Shown: in pieces, positions 9,202 to 17,874 of the stretch
Layout: every line of letters starts with the position of its first letter
Position numbering within the stretch: the first letter of the stretch is position 1
Assembly: GCF_003719305.1 (NCBI RefSeq)
Contig: NZ_RARC01000029.1
Span: 1 to 64,000 of the forward strand
Direction of reading: 5' to 3'
Source: Mycolicibacterium stellerae
GTDB taxonomy: Bacteria; Actinomycetota; Actinomycetes; Mycobacteriales; Mycobacteriaceae
DNA length: 64,000 nt
Made by a program: the position numbers and the translations under genes
Notes under the pieces: generated by a model
Told to the model about the DNA's origin: nothing
The model's input: only the letters and a program-made list of their open reading frames with translations
The model's database searches: none

Positions 9202-9753
9202 GTGCGGTTCGAGCAAACGAAGCTTGACGGTGTACTGCTGATGGCTCCCGAGCCATTCCGAGACGAACGCGGCTTGTTCACTAGGACGTTCGACGTCGAA
9301 ATCTTCGACAGACAGTTGGGCGACGGTGCGTCCGCTAAGTTCACGCAGGACTCCCAATCCCGCTCTGTGCAGGGAGTGGTGCGGGGGCTGCACGGCAGAT
9401 CGGGAGCCGGTGAGGCGAAACTTGTTCGGTGCGCGCACGGCGCGGTCTTCGACGTCGTCATCGATGCACGAAGGAGCTCGCCGACCTTTGGCAGCTACGA
9501 GACGTTTCTGCTGGACGACGTCGACTTCCGTCATCTGTTCATCCCGGCCGGATTCCTGCATGGCTTCCAAGCACTGACGCCCGTTGCGGACGTGTGTTAC
9601 AGAATCGATCGACCGCACAATCCATCCGAGGACATCGGCGTGACGCCGTTCGATCCTGACCTTGCGATGCCGTGGCCTCAGCCGGTCTCCACCATCTCCG
9701 AACGCGATGCACGTAGCGGTAGCTGGAAAGAACTCGTGTCCCGGTTGATGTGA
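9202..9753 (+). CDS. dTDP-4-dehydrorhamnose 3,5-epimerase family protein (RmlC-like)
   Basis: This 183-residue cupin should epimerise C3 and/or C5 of a 4-keto-6-deoxy NDP-sugar. Family marks are visible: FRDERGLFTRTF near the N terminus, QDSQSRSVQGVVRGLH with the catalytic-type histidine, and FIPAGFLHGFQAL in the C-terminal barrel. The GTG at 9202 fits the usual N-terminal length. It is the only plus-strand gene among the sugar genes and lies between two C-methyltransferase genes, so it probably acts in making a branched 6-deoxysugar and not ordinary dTDP-rhamnose. No rmlA, rmlB or rmlD accompanies it in the window. Confidence 0.85.
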   Translation: MRFEQTKLDGVLLMAPEPFRDERGLFTRTFDVEIFDRQLGDGASAKFTQDSQSRSVQGVVRGLHGRSGAGEAKLVRCAHGAVFDVVIDARRSSPTFGSYETFLLDDVDFRHLFIPAGFLHGFQALTPVADVCYRIDRPHNPSEDIGVTPFDPDLAMPWPQPVSTISERDARSGSWKELVSRLM

Positions 9754-9776
9754 CGGACCAGATAACCTAGCCGCCG

Positions 9777-11033
9777 TCACCTCGCCGCTCCGGAGAGTTG
9801 TCGACGACCCAGTTCCGCCTTGTGCAGCGTGGGGAGCGGAAAGATCAATTCGGCACCCCACTCGCCGATGTAGGCGAGTTGTTCGGTGAGCTCGATCTCG
9901 AGATTCCAGGGCAGCGCGATCACCACGTCGGGACGATCCGTCGCGATACGTTGCGTCTCGTGGATCGGAATTCGCGTTCCAGGTGTGAACCTGCCGTGCT
10001 TGTACGGGTTTCGGTCGACGATGTACTCGATGAGGTCGGAACGAATCCCGCAGTAGTTGAGCAGCGTGTTGCCCTTACCCGGGGCGCCATAGCCGACCAC
10101 CCGCTTACCCTGCGCCCGGCAGTCCAGCAAGAACCGCAGTAGTGCATGGCGAATCGCCTCGGTCCGCCTCCGCAGATTCAGGTAGCCGTCGACTTCGTGA
10201 AGTCCGGCCGCCTCTTCCATCGCCAATGCCTGATGGACGCGCTCAGTAGGCACTCCGGCGGACGCCGTCGGCCTGGCCCACAGTCGAATTGAGCCACCGT
10301 GGGTTTCCAGCAGCTCCACGTCTACCAAGGCAAGATCTCCGATGGCGAGCGCCCGCATGGCGGAATGGACCGTGTAGTACTGAAAGTGCTCGTGATAGAT
10401 GGTGTCGAATTGTCCGAGCGCGACCAGGTTCTGCGCATGATGCACCTCGATGCTCAGCCAGCCGGTATCGCTCATCAGGGTCCGCATCGCCTTGGTGAAG
10501 CCGACCAGGTCCGGAACGTGCGCGTATACGTTGTTCGCGATGACCAGGTCGGCAGGCCCATGCTCCGACCGAATGTGGCTCGCGGTGGTCTCATCGAGGA
10601 ATGCCGTCACGGTCGGCACACCTCGTTCACGTGCTGCCGCTCCGACATTGACCGATGGTTCGACGCCGACGCACCGCACCCCTGAGGCAACCACGTGCTG
10701 CAAGAGATAGCCGTCATTGCTCGCCACTTCGATGACAAACGATCCGTCACCCAGACCCAGTCGCCGATTGGTTCGCTCGACGAACGTTTTTGCGTGCTCG
10801 ACCCAACTATCCGAGAACGAGGAAAAGTACGCGTATTCGACAAACGTGTCTTCCGGCGTGATCAACGCAGGCAGTTGTAGCAGCAGGCAGTGTTCGCAAA
10901 GCCGCAGATGCAGCGGATAGGTCGGCTCGGGGCAGTCGAGCTCCTCTTCGGCGAGGAAGCGTTCACACGGTGGCGTGGCGCCGAGATCCAACACACTGAC
11001 CAGTTGGTCCGATCCACATAGCCTGCAACGCAT
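9777..11033 (-). CDS. SAM-dependent NDP-sugar C-methyltransferase
   Basis: This 418-residue protein has the full three-part layout of C3-methyltransferases that make branched deoxysugars. An N-terminal zinc site (CRLC ... CEHC) is followed by a central class I SAM domain with VIEVASNDGYLLQH, and then a C-terminal domain with VGYGAPGKGNTLLN and a NTD-like Rossmann pattern. Histidines in the YHEHFQYYTV motif match the catalytic region of the family. The length is normal. It is transcribed alone from the 400-base spacer upstream, with the divergence-altered paralogue just beyond the RmlC-like gene. The product is expected to carry a methyl branch on the polysaccharide sugar. Confidence 0.85.
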   Translation of the reverse strand: MRCRLCGSDQLVSVLDLGATPPCERFLAEEELDCPEPTYPLHLRLCEHCLLLQLPALITPEDTFVEYAYFSSFSDSWVEHAKTFVERTNRRLGLGDGSFVIEVASNDGYLLQHVVASGVRCVGVEPSVNVGAAARERGVPTVTAFLDETTASHIRSEHGPADLVIANNVYAHVPDLVGFTKAMRTLMSDTGWLSIEVHHAQNLVALGQFDTIYHEHFQYYTVHSAMRALAIGDLALVDVELLETHGGSIRLWARPTASAGVPTERVHQALAMEEAAGLHEVDGYLNLRRRTEAIRHALLRFLLDCRAQGKRVVGYGAPGKGNTLLNYCGIRSDLIEYIVDRNPYKHGRFTPGTRIPIHETQRIATDRPDVVIALPWNLEIELTEQLAYIGEWGAELIFPLPTLHKAELGRRQLSGAAR

Positions 11034-11431
11034 CGGACGCTCCGTTCTCCTCGTTCACCGATGGCACCTAGAGGCCGCCTGTCGCAACATTTGCCTGATT
11101 AGCTCAAGTGGCGTTGCGCCGCTGCATATCCGCTCTCCGCTGTTGTTATCGTACACAAGCCTGCAGATTAAGCAAACTTCTTGTGTCAACCATTGAGGTC
11201 TGGATATGGGCATATCACATGTGCAAGCAAATCGAGGAACATCCCTAGACACAGCCGATATTCGAGATTGGAACGGCGCAGTTGAGCGACAGCGTCTGAA
11301 CCGCTGCCTACACCAGCGTCCGCAATTTCAGCAATTTTCTAGCCATCTCACAGGACAACGCAGTCTGTGAAGGGCTGGAGTGTATAAGGCGTGCTGTAGC
11401 CGATTTGGCAAACCGAGCAACCTGCCTAGTG
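11034..11431. promoter_or_regulatory. 398-base spacer with inverted repeats, no gene
   Basis: No credible coding frame lies here and base composition is lower in GC than the flanks. It should hold the promoter of the methyltransferase to its left. The repeat GATATG-GG-CATATC is at 11203-11216, followed by an ACATGT palindrome. A hairpin (GCCTA, 7-base loop, TAGGC; 11424-11440) overlaps the stop codon of the glycosylphosphotransferase and could help end that transcript. Confidence 0.4.
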
Positions 11432-13012
11432 CTAGTAGGCGCCTTCACGCCGCAGGACCGCACGTGCGGTGCGCCATACGATCAGCAGATCCAGAACGCA
11501 GGACCAGTTGTCGACGTATGAATGATCGAGTCTTATTCGCTCGTCCTCCGACAGATCGGACCGACCCGAGATCTGCCATAGGCCGGTGATGCCCGGCTTG
11601 ACGAGGCCTCGTCGCTGTACGAAGTCCTCCACCGACTCGCCTTCGCCGGGTACGAGCGGGCGTGGGCCGACAACGCTCATCGACCCGCCGAGGACGTTGA
11701 GCAGTTGCGGAAGTTCATCGATGCTCGTCGCGCGGAGGAATCGTCCGACGCGGGTGACGCGGGAATCGCAAGCGGATTTGAAGAACACACCGCTGTCATT
11801 GGCCGAATGGCGTTCCAATTCTTTTCTCGCGTCGGCATTCACCGACATCGTGCGCAGCTTGAAGATTCGGAACGGCCTGCCATGGTGACCGACCCGCTCC
11901 TGCCTGAAGATGATGGGGCCACCGTCGTCGAGTTTGATGGCACAGGCCGCGAGGAGCAGAATCGGCGCCGCGCAGATCAGCGCCGCCGTCGACAGAACCA
12001 TGTCGAACAACCGTTTCGAGATAGCCGACGGCCCATCCTGTCGCGGTGGGGCAATGTGGAAGAGCGGCAAATTGTCGATTGGTCGCATCTGCACGCGTGG
12101 CCCCGCAACGTCGGTGACACCGGGCATGACGATCAAATCCGTCCCGGCCGACTCCAGTTGCCAGAGAAGCTTCTTCATCTTTGTCTGCCCTAGATGCTCG
12201 CCCGCTGCCACAGCCAGCGCATCGGCACTGGTCAAATCCATTGCGTTGGTGACGGTTCTCCCGTCGCCGAGAATCGGGATGCGCCCGCTTGGCGTGTCGA
12301 GTTCGTCTCCGATTTCACCGACGAAGTCCGGAATGCAGGCACCGACAACTCGATATCCCGTGTCTGTAGACCGCCCGAAACTACGGCAGAGCACGCGTGC
12401 AGACTCCGGATTTCCAAACACCACCACGCGCGTGATGAACTCACCGCGAAGTCGCCGCCGCGCCAATCGCTTACGGATGCAATGGCGTCCGATGACCAAC
12501 GCGACCAAGCCGAGTCCCAGTACGACGCTGACCTGCGCTCGCGGCACACTGACGTCGAGCAGAACGGCCGTCACCGCGAAGATCCCGAAAACCCAGAACG
12601 TCGCGAAGATCACCCGTCGGTACTCCTCGGCGCCGATACCGATGAGCGAAATATCCCGGGACCGCTGGGCTTCCAACGCGACAAGCCATCCGATGGCCAG
12701 CACCACCGACAGGACCGACGCCTGCGCCGGGTTCATGCCCGCTGCACCGTCGGAGGACGCTACCTGAGGGGCGGCCACGATATGGGCGACCATTGCGACA
12801 ACAGCGAGAATCAATGCGTCGACGGCGACCACCGTGCGTCGGTGCACCCGCTTCCACTTGTGTGCACGTGCCTTCGCCTGCGGTGCCTCTTCGAGCAGGT
12901 CAACCAGGGAGTCGGACTCCGAGCGTTTGAGTAGGCGCAGGTTGCGACGGCTCAGCCGGACAGCCGGCCGATGAAACGTCGAACTATGAGCATCAGGCAA
13001 TGAGACCGACAT
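11432..13012 (-). CDS. Initiating polyprenyl glycosylphosphotransferase
   Basis: This 526-residue membrane enzyme should start repeat-unit synthesis by moving a sugar phosphate from an NDP-sugar to polyprenyl phosphate. It has the WbaP/WcaJ layout: a basic N terminus, four or so membrane helices (about 60-180), a CoA-binding-like Rossmann domain (VVVFGNPESARVL), then the catalytic domain with a re-entrant membrane helix after SKRLFD. Conserved motifs include IFRQERVGHHGRPFRIFKLR, TSIDELPQLLNVL and SVVGPRP. The ATG at 13012 shares its A with the TGA of the upstream epimerase gene (TGATG), so they are coupled. It is the committed step of the locus. Confidence 0.92.
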   Translation of the reverse strand: MSVSLPDAHSSTFHRPAVRLSRRNLRLLKRSESDSLVDLLEEAPQAKARAHKWKRVHRRTVVAVDALILAVVAMVAHIVAAPQVASSDGAAGMNPAQASVLSVVLAIGWLVALEAQRSRDISLIGIGAEEYRRVIFATFWVFGIFAVTAVLLDVSVPRAQVSVVLGLGLVALVIGRHCIRKRLARRRLRGEFITRVVVFGNPESARVLCRSFGRSTDTGYRVVGACIPDFVGEIGDELDTPSGRIPILGDGRTVTNAMDLTSADALAVAAGEHLGQTKMKKLLWQLESAGTDLIVMPGVTDVAGPRVQMRPIDNLPLFHIAPPRQDGPSAISKRLFDMVLSTAALICAAPILLLAACAIKLDDGGPIIFRQERVGHHGRPFRIFKLRTMSVNADARKELERHSANDSGVFFKSACDSRVTRVGRFLRATSIDELPQLLNVLGGSMSVVGPRPLVPGEGESVEDFVQRRGLVKPGITGLWQISGRSDLSEDERIRLDHSYVDNWSCVLDLLIVWRTARAVLRREGAY

Positions 13013-14076
13013 CAGATATCACGGCCTTGCTGGACCCAGAAGAGACTGTCATCGACCTGCCCGGTCTTGAGCAGGTACTCGACTTGCTTGAGGCGAGTGT
13101 GACCGCGACCGTAGAACGTCTCGGGCTCCATCGCGATGGATTCGAAGACCCGATGCAGCTGCCTGGCGCCCGCCGCGATATCCCACCTCGGATCAAAGTC
13201 CGGGAACGCCTCGCGAATCTTGGCGAAGGCTACCCGGTAGCTGCGTTGATCACCGCTCGGCGGGCCGAAAGACAGTTCACAACCAGGAAATTCATCGGCC
13301 ACCGCCTCGGCGATTTCGCGTACGGTCCAATTGTTCTGATCTGAGCCGACGTTGACGACGAGTGCGTGCGCCACTTCCCGAGGCGCTCGCAACGCGCAGC
13401 TGATCGCCTTGGCGATGTCCAAGCCGTGCACGAGCGGTCGCCACGGTGTTCCGTCGCTCGTCATGGCGATCTTGTGCTCGACCCATGCCAACCCGCACAA
13501 GTTGTTCAGCACGATGTCGAACCGCATCCTCGGCGACGCGCCGAATGCCGTCGCGTTGCGGAGAAAGGTCGGCGAGAACTCGTCGTCGGCCATCGCGGTC
13601 AGATCCCGCTCCACCATGGCCTTGCACTTGGCATAGGCCGTGAGCGGATTGAGCGGGCTGGTCTCGTCGACAGTGCCTTCCGCAACCCCGTAGACACTGC
13701 ACGACGACAGGTAGATGAACCGCGAGACGCCTGCGCGTTTGGCGCACTCGGCCAAATGCACGCTGCCTGCGTGGTTGATGTCGTATGTGACATCAGCGAC
13801 CAGATCGCCGAGCGGGTCGTTGCTCAATTCGGCCATGTGAACCACTGCGTCGAAGCCGCGGAGGTCTTCGGCCTTGATATGGCGGATGTCACTGTTGCGG
13901 GTCAGGGGAACTGAGCCAGCAGGTCCCTCGCCTGGAATGGCGAGGTGCGGTGGGCAGAGCCAGCCGGTCCGGTAGAAGCCCGTGTCGAGGCCGACGACAT
14001 CGTGGCCCTCGGCCATCAGTTGTGGTGTGAGCAGGGATCCTAGGTAGCCGTCGGATCCGGTGACGAATATGCGCAT
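13012..14076 (-). CDS. NAD-dependent epimerase/dehydratase
   Basis: This 354-residue extended SDR acts on an NDP-sugar. The N terminus carries the TGSDGYLGSLL dinucleotide-binding loop. The catalytic segment has SSCSVYG and YAKCK, giving the Ser/Tyr/Lys triad. The substrate could be the CDP-glucose made by the cytidylyltransferase of the same operon or a dTDP sugar; sequence alone does not separate 4-epimerase, 4,6-dehydratase and reductase members. The ATG at 14076 immediately precedes the Rossmann motif and has only a weak GAG ribosome-binding site. The gene lies 13 bases after the PIG-L gene and overlaps the glycosylphosphotransferase by one base. Confidence 0.85.
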   Translation of the reverse strand: MRIFVTGSDGYLGSLLTPQLMAEGHDVVGLDTGFYRTGWLCPPHLAIPGEGPAGSVPLTRNSDIRHIKAEDLRGFDAVVHMAELSNDPLGDLVADVTYDINHAGSVHLAECAKRAGVSRFIYLSSCSVYGVAEGTVDETSPLNPLTAYAKCKAMVERDLTAMADDEFSPTFLRNATAFGASPRMRFDIVLNNLCGLAWVEHKIAMTSDGTPWRPLVHGLDIAKAISCALRAPREVAHALVVNVGSDQNNWTVREIAEAVADEFPGCELSFGPPSGDQRSYRVAFAKIREAFPDFDPRWDIAAGARQLHRVFESIAMEPETFYGRGHTRLKQVEYLLKTGQVDDSLFWVQQGRDI

Positions 14077-14089
14077 TTTCTCGCTTCGT

Positions 14090-14764
14090 TCAGAGGGTTT
14101 CTGACACCGATGAGGCGGAACGGCCGAAACGAAGGAGGCTCTTCTCAACGACGAAGGCCTCCGCGTAGCGACTGTGGCACTGCACGCCCCTCACTCGCAT
14201 GAGCCCGAGAAAGGCTTCCCGGTCGAACCAATGACGGTCGAGCTGCGACTGATAGCACTCGTGCAGCACGTCGGATTTTCGTACCGCCGTCGAAGACGCA
14301 ACCGGCGAGTACACCGCCGGGGTAGGTAGGTCGGACTCCCACTTGACGATCTCGTAACCCAGAATCAGATGGTCCCGAAACTCGGTCGGAATGAGTTCGG
14401 CGATCAGTCGGTGGTCCTGGTGAGCATCGCGGCGCTGCGGGCCGATTACCAGCTCTGGTTCGCATGAGCGGCGAAAAGTCGCGAGGAGTCCTTTGACGTC
14501 ACCCCAGTGGTGAGGCAGCTCGCCGTCGGGGAGATCCGCGACAGTCAGCCGGACTTCGGCCTCACCGCACATCGCCGCGAACGCATTCTTCTCCTCGACT
14601 TCCCGCTCGGTTCCGCCGCCGGTGAGCACCAAACCGTTCACCACGATCTCCGGGTGCTCGCGGGTGAGCTCCAGCAGCGTGGCACCTGCCCCGATCGCGA
14701 TGTCGTCGCAGTGCGCACCGATCAGCGCGATGCTTGTGAGCGGCGTGACCGGCAGGTCGATCAT
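14090..14764 (-). CDS. PIG-L family deacetylase
   Basis: This 224-residue protein belongs to the zinc-dependent LmbE/PIG-L de-N-acetylases (MshB, GlcNAc-PI deacetylase). The zinc-binding AHCDD motif is at residues 17-21 and the second site, DAHQDH, lies in the middle of the protein. The length is close to the small members of the family. In this position it probably removes an N-acetyl group from a sugar nucleotide or lipid-linked sugar of the polysaccharide. It starts 4 bases inside the end of the cytidylyltransferase gene, so the two are translated together. A role in mycothiol synthesis is unlikely given the neighbours. Confidence 0.85.
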   Translation of the reverse strand: MIDLPVTPLTSIALIGAHCDDIAIGAGATLLELTREHPEIVVNGLVLTGGGTEREVEEKNAFAAMCGEAEVRLTVADLPDGELPHHWGDVKGLLATFRRSCEPELVIGPQRRDAHQDHRLIAELIPTEFRDHLILGYEIVKWESDLPTPAVYSPVASSTAVRKSDVLHECYQSQLDRHWFDREAFLGLMRVRGVQCHSRYAEAFVVEKSLLRFGRSASSVSETL

Positions 14765-15558
14765 GATGCGGCTTTCACCAATTCGGCCGACTCCCAGACC
14801 GCCCAGGGTCGGATCCCGTTGACGTAGTCGGCATCCAGCTCGGCGCGTTCCTTGAACGTGTCGGCGGGCTTCCAGAAGCCGTCGTGTCTGTATCCGATCA
14901 GGCGGCCCGTGCCGGCCAGTGCATGGCAGGCGTCACCGACCAGGTCGCCGTTCTCGGGTATCAGGTCGATGACGTCTTGCTTGAGCACGAAATACCCGCC
15001 GTTGACGCCGACAGGAAATTGGCTCAGCGGCAGAATCTCCTTGACCTCACCGGTAGACGCGAGATCAACACAGTGGAACGACGACTGGGGAGGGACCACG
15101 AGCATCGACGCCGATGCATCCGCGGCGATCGTGTCTTCGATCATCGTGTTGAGCGGCGCATCGGTGAGGACGTCGGCGTAGTTCGCGAGGAAAAACTCGT
15201 CATCGCCGAGGTGGCGGCGGACGCGCCGGAGCCGCTCGCCGATCGGGGACTCCAGACCGGTGTCCACGAAAGTTATGCGCCAATCGGAGATGTCGGAATC
15301 CGCCAACTCGACGCGACCGTCGCGCAGCACGAAATCGTTGGATTCGGTCTCCCGATAGCTGAGGAAGAAGTCCTTGATCTTCTCGGCGCCGTAACCGAGG
15401 CACAGGATGAAATCGCGGTGACCATAGTGGGCGTAGTACCGCATGACGTGCCAGAGCAACGGCCGCGGGCCGACCATCTGTAACGGCTTCGGTATGACGT
15501 CACCCTCGGCGGTTCGCATTCGCATGCCGTAGCCGCCGCAAAACAACACAACCTTCAT
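14761..15558 (-). CDS. rfbF: Glucose-1-phosphate cytidylyltransferase
   Basis: This 265-residue nucleotidyltransferase should make CDP-glucose from CTP and glucose 1-phosphate, the entry point of CDP-linked deoxysugars. The N-terminal GGYGMRMRTAEG and IPKPLQMVG segments are the nucleotide-binding loop and the PKP lysine of the family. GPRPLLWHVMRYYAHYG and NGGYFVLKQDVIDLI also match. The ATG at 15558 is preceded by GGAG with a 6-base spacer. It is the first gene of the minus-strand operon and is preceded by a long hairpin in its leader. A CDP-glucose 4,6-dehydratase, if needed, would be the adjacent epimerase/dehydratase or lie elsewhere. Confidence 0.85.
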   Translation of the reverse strand: MKVVLFCGGYGMRMRTAEGDVIPKPLQMVGPRPLLWHVMRYYAHYGHRDFILCLGYGAEKIKDFFLSYRETESNDFVLRDGRVELADSDISDWRITFVDTGLESPIGERLRRVRRHLGDDEFFLANYADVLTDAPLNTMIEDTIAADASASMLVVPPQSSFHCVDLASTGEVKEILPLSQFPVGVNGGYFVLKQDVIDLIPENGDLVGDACHALAGTGRLIGYRHDGFWKPADTFKERAELDADYVNGIRPWAVWESAELVKAAS

Positions 15559-15588
15559 CCGACGCTCCTTCGTTGACGTGCATTGGCA

Positions 15589-15631
15589 GAACCAGCGGAG
15601 CCGGTGAGGGGGACACCGACTCCGCCGGTTC
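15589..15631 (-). promoter_or_regulatory. Long leader hairpin upstream of rfbF
   Basis: Bases 15589-15606 pair with 15614-15631 in three blocks of 5, 6 and 5 base pairs, separated by two single mismatches, around a 7-base loop. It lies 31-73 bases upstream of the rfbF start, inside the likely 5' leader of the polysaccharide operon. No plus-strand gene ends nearby, so a terminator for another gene is unlikely. An attenuator or a processing/stability element is possible. The pairing is seen directly; the role is inferred. Confidence 0.55.
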
Positions 15632-16213
15632 TCGTGTCGCGCCATGAGCAGTTGACGCGGCTGGTTGGAATCGACCGCAGGGGGTGGTGGTGTGCGCCGA
15701 TCCGCGGTTCGTGGTGCGGCATCGCCCCCTCTCGCTCGGCGGGTGCGGCCGGTGTGTCGTGGTTTTCAACGACTACGCAAATTTCTATGAGTTAGCTGTC
15801 GATTGACGGGTGGCGAACACGTTGTCCATGGAGTTAGGAAGCTACCACTCGTACTTTCGCATCGCAAGGCGAATCTAGCAAATAACTTGACCTACGCAGG
15901 TGCGCAGCGGTGGGTGACCTGGCCCACACCTGGGTCCCGCGTCGTCATTACTGCCTTCTACCTGGCTATTTATTTGTTCGACACCACCTCGTCTGGCCAT
16001 TTTTTAATTGACTTCTCCGTCAAGATAGACATCATATTGCAGATCTAGCAATATTTCTTGCGACCAGAGTTGATGTTCGCTCTGCGGGTCGACGGAACCC
16101 GTAGACACTCAGCTAGTGCATCGCGCTGGAAACAAGGGCAAACCCGGATGCCAGTTTCCTGGTTATCGATCGCGAACAGAACACGCCGGCTTGGTCGCGC
16201 CGTCATCGAATCT
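15632..16213. other. Low-GC intergenic region between polysaccharide and steroid loci
   Basis: No gene with recognisable features is present. The part from about 15780 to 16080 is clearly poorer in GC than the window and has AT-rich runs suitable for promoters of the rfbF operon. It includes a direct repeat ATCTAGCAA (15873-15881 and 16043-16051) and a perfect inverted repeat described separately. Short open frames here have no family features and atypical codon use. Confidence 0.5.
16034..16054. repeat. Perfect 7-base inverted repeat in the low-GC spacer
   Basis: ATATTGC and GCAATAT flank the 7-base spacer AGATCTA, itself built on an AGATCT palindrome. The size and symmetry suit a dimeric regulator, but no regulator gene is adjacent. 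Confidence 0.4.
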
Positions 16214-16238
16214 GCCACCCGCGAACGAGCGCGGTGGC
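16214..16238 (-). terminator. Probable terminator of the cyp125-ltp2 operon
   Basis: A 9-pair GC-rich stem with one bulged C and a 6-base loop lies 33 bases beyond the ltp2 stop on the minus strand. No U-run follows, which is common for mycobacterial terminators. It also marks the edge between the steroid genes and the spacer. Confidence 0.5.
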
Positions 16239-16270
16239 CAGGATTTCGGACTGTCAGCCCGGTTGCAGCG

Positions 16271-17440
16271 TCAGCCGAGAATCAGACCTGAAGTGGGCAC
16301 ACCGGTGCCTGCGGTGACGAGGATATGCTCAACATCGTCTATCTGGTTCACCGACGAACCACGCAGTTGCCGGACGCCTTCGGCGATGCCGTTCATGCCG
16401 TGGATGTAGGCCTCGCCTAGCTGACCGCCGTGTGTGTTGATCGGCAGCCTGCCGCCGACTTCGATCGCGCCGTCGGCGATGAAGTCCTTGGCCTCGCCCT
16501 TTCCGCAGAAGCCCAACTCCTCCAGCTGAATCAGCGTGAACGGAGTGAAGTGGTCGTAGAGGACCGCGGTCTGGATATCCGTCGGCTGCAGCCCGGATTG
16601 CTCCCACAGTTGCCTGCCGACAAGACCCATCTCGGGCAGCCCCAACTCGGGGCGGTAATAGCTGACCATCGAGTACTGGTCCGGGCTCGAACCCTGCGCT
16701 GCGGCCTCGATAACCGCGGGCCGGTGCTTGAGATCCTTCGCCCGCTCCGCCGACGTTATGACCAGGGCGACCCCGCCGTCGGTCTCCTGACAACAATCCA
16801 GGAGCCGCAGCGGCTCGGCGATCCACCGCGAATTCTGGTGGTCCTCGATGCTTATCGGCTTCTCGTAGAAGTACGCCTTCGGGTTCTTGGCCGCGTGCTT
16901 GCGGTCGGCCACCGAGACCACGCCGAAGTCCTTGCTCGTAGCGCCGGACAAGTGCATGTATCGCCTGGCGATCATCGCCACCTGCGCCGCGGGCGTGGAC
17001 AGGCCATGCGGATACGAGAACGAGTTGTCCACACCCGTGGAGTCGGCGTTCTCCACCAACCGCAGTTGCACCTGGCCGAACCGCTGCCCCGACCGCTCGT
17101 TGAAAGCCCGGTATGCGACAACGCAATCCGCGACTCCGGTGGCCACGGCGATCGCCGCCTGCTGCACCGTCGCACACGCCGCGCCACCGCCGTGGTGGAT
17201 CTTCGAGAAGAACTTCAGCTCGCCGATGCCGGTGGCGCGCGCAATCGCGACCTCGGTGTTGGAGTCCATCGTGAACGTGACCATGCCGTCCACGTCGGCA
17301 GGCGTCAGACCCGCATCGCCGAGGGCGTCCAGTACGGCTTCCGACGCCAGACGCAATTCGCTGCGGCCGGAGTTCTTCGAGAAGTCGGTGGCACCGATCC
17401 CGACGATCGCCGCCTTGCCGGACAGCTGACCGGTTCCCAT
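16271..17440 (-). CDS. ltp2: Steroid side-chain retro-aldolase Ltp2
   Basis: This 389-residue thiolase-fold protein is the lipid-transfer/thiolase-like enzyme that splits the hydrated 17-hydroxy-C3-CoA side chain to propionyl-CoA and androstenedione-type ketone. It works in complex with the DUF35 domain of ChsH2. The thiolase nucleophile motif is replaced by HHGGGAACATVQQAA, while HGGQLGEAYIHGMNG near residue 345 holds the tyrosine-bearing active-site loop of this aldolase group. Order and overlap with chsH1 (TGATG, one shared base) match M. tuberculosis Rv3541c-Rv3540c. It is the last gene of the operon that starts at cyp125. Length equals that of known orthologues. Confidence 0.93.
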   Translation of the reverse strand: MGTGQLSGKAAIVGIGATDFSKNSGRSELRLASEAVLDALGDAGLTPADVDGMVTFTMDSNTEVAIARATGIGELKFFSKIHHGGGAACATVQQAAIAVATGVADCVVAYRAFNERSGQRFGQVQLRLVENADSTGVDNSFSYPHGLSTPAAQVAMIARRYMHLSGATSKDFGVVSVADRKHAAKNPKAYFYEKPISIEDHQNSRWIAEPLRLLDCCQETDGGVALVITSAERAKDLKHRPAVIEAAAQGSSPDQYSMVSYYRPELGLPEMGLVGRQLWEQSGLQPTDIQTAVLYDHFTPFTLIQLEELGFCGKGEAKDFIADGAIEVGGRLPINTHGGQLGEAYIHGMNGIAEGVRQLRGSSVNQIDDVEHILVTAGTGVPTSGLILG

Positions 17441-17874
17441 CAGGCGTTCCCTCCGATGGTCAATGTCCCGGTCGCGATCACGTGGTTGCCAAGGCTGTTG
17501 CTGCCAACGACTTTGACGGTGATCAGGCCGTCTTCAACGGCGCTCACCTCGCCGTTGAACGTCACCGTGTCGTACGCGTACCAGGGCACCCCGAGTCGCA
17601 GTTTGATCGACTTGATGATCGCGGTCGGGCCTGCCCAGTCGGTGATGTAGCGCTGCACCAACCCGGTGTCGGTGAGGATGTTGACGAAGATGTCCTTGGA
17701 TCCCTTGGCCTGCGCCTTGTCACGGTCGTGGTGGACATCCTGATAGTCACGCGTTGCGATGGCCGTCGACACGATGAACGTCGGATCGCCGTACAGCGAC
17801 AGCTCCGGCAGCTTTGTGCCCACCTCGATTTCCGGAGCCGCTTGGCCGGCGACATCAGATGGAGTTGCGCTCAT
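17440..17874 (-). CDS. chsH1: Steroid enoyl-CoA hydratase small subunit ChsH1
   Basis: This 144-residue MaoC-like hot-dog protein pairs with ChsH2 to hydrate the 3-carbon side-chain enoyl-CoA formed by ChsE1-ChsE2. The hydratase segment TRDYQDVHHDRDKA, followed by GSKDIFVN, supplies the catalytic Asp/His pair. It starts with an ATG that overlaps the chsH2 stop by four bases (ATGA) and ends on the ltp2 start, so three subunits of one complex are translated in series. It is a few residues longer at the N terminus than the roughly 129-residue M. tuberculosis protein; a later start is possible. Confidence 0.92.
   Translation of the reverse strand: MSATPSDVAGQAAPEIEVGTKLPELSLYGDPTFIVSTAIATRDYQDVHHDRDKAQAKGSKDIFVNILTDTGLVQRYITDWAGPTAIIKSIKLRLGVPWYAYDTVTFNGEVSAVEDGLITVKVVGSNSLGNHVIATGTLTIGGNA

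Noticed and set aside
15803..16048. Small plus-strand reading in the spacer before ltp2
   Set aside because: Atypical codon use, AT-rich, no ribosome-binding site and no family features.
15873..16051. ATCTAGCAA direct repeat as attachment sites of a mobile element
   Set aside because: Nine bases is short, no integrase or tRNA is near, and the intervening 160 bases hold no gene.
16141..16240. Possible tRNA near the end of the ltp2 operon
   Set aside because: The only strong structure is one hairpin. No T-loop (GGTTCRANYCC) or anticodon arm is in register, so it is listed as a terminator.
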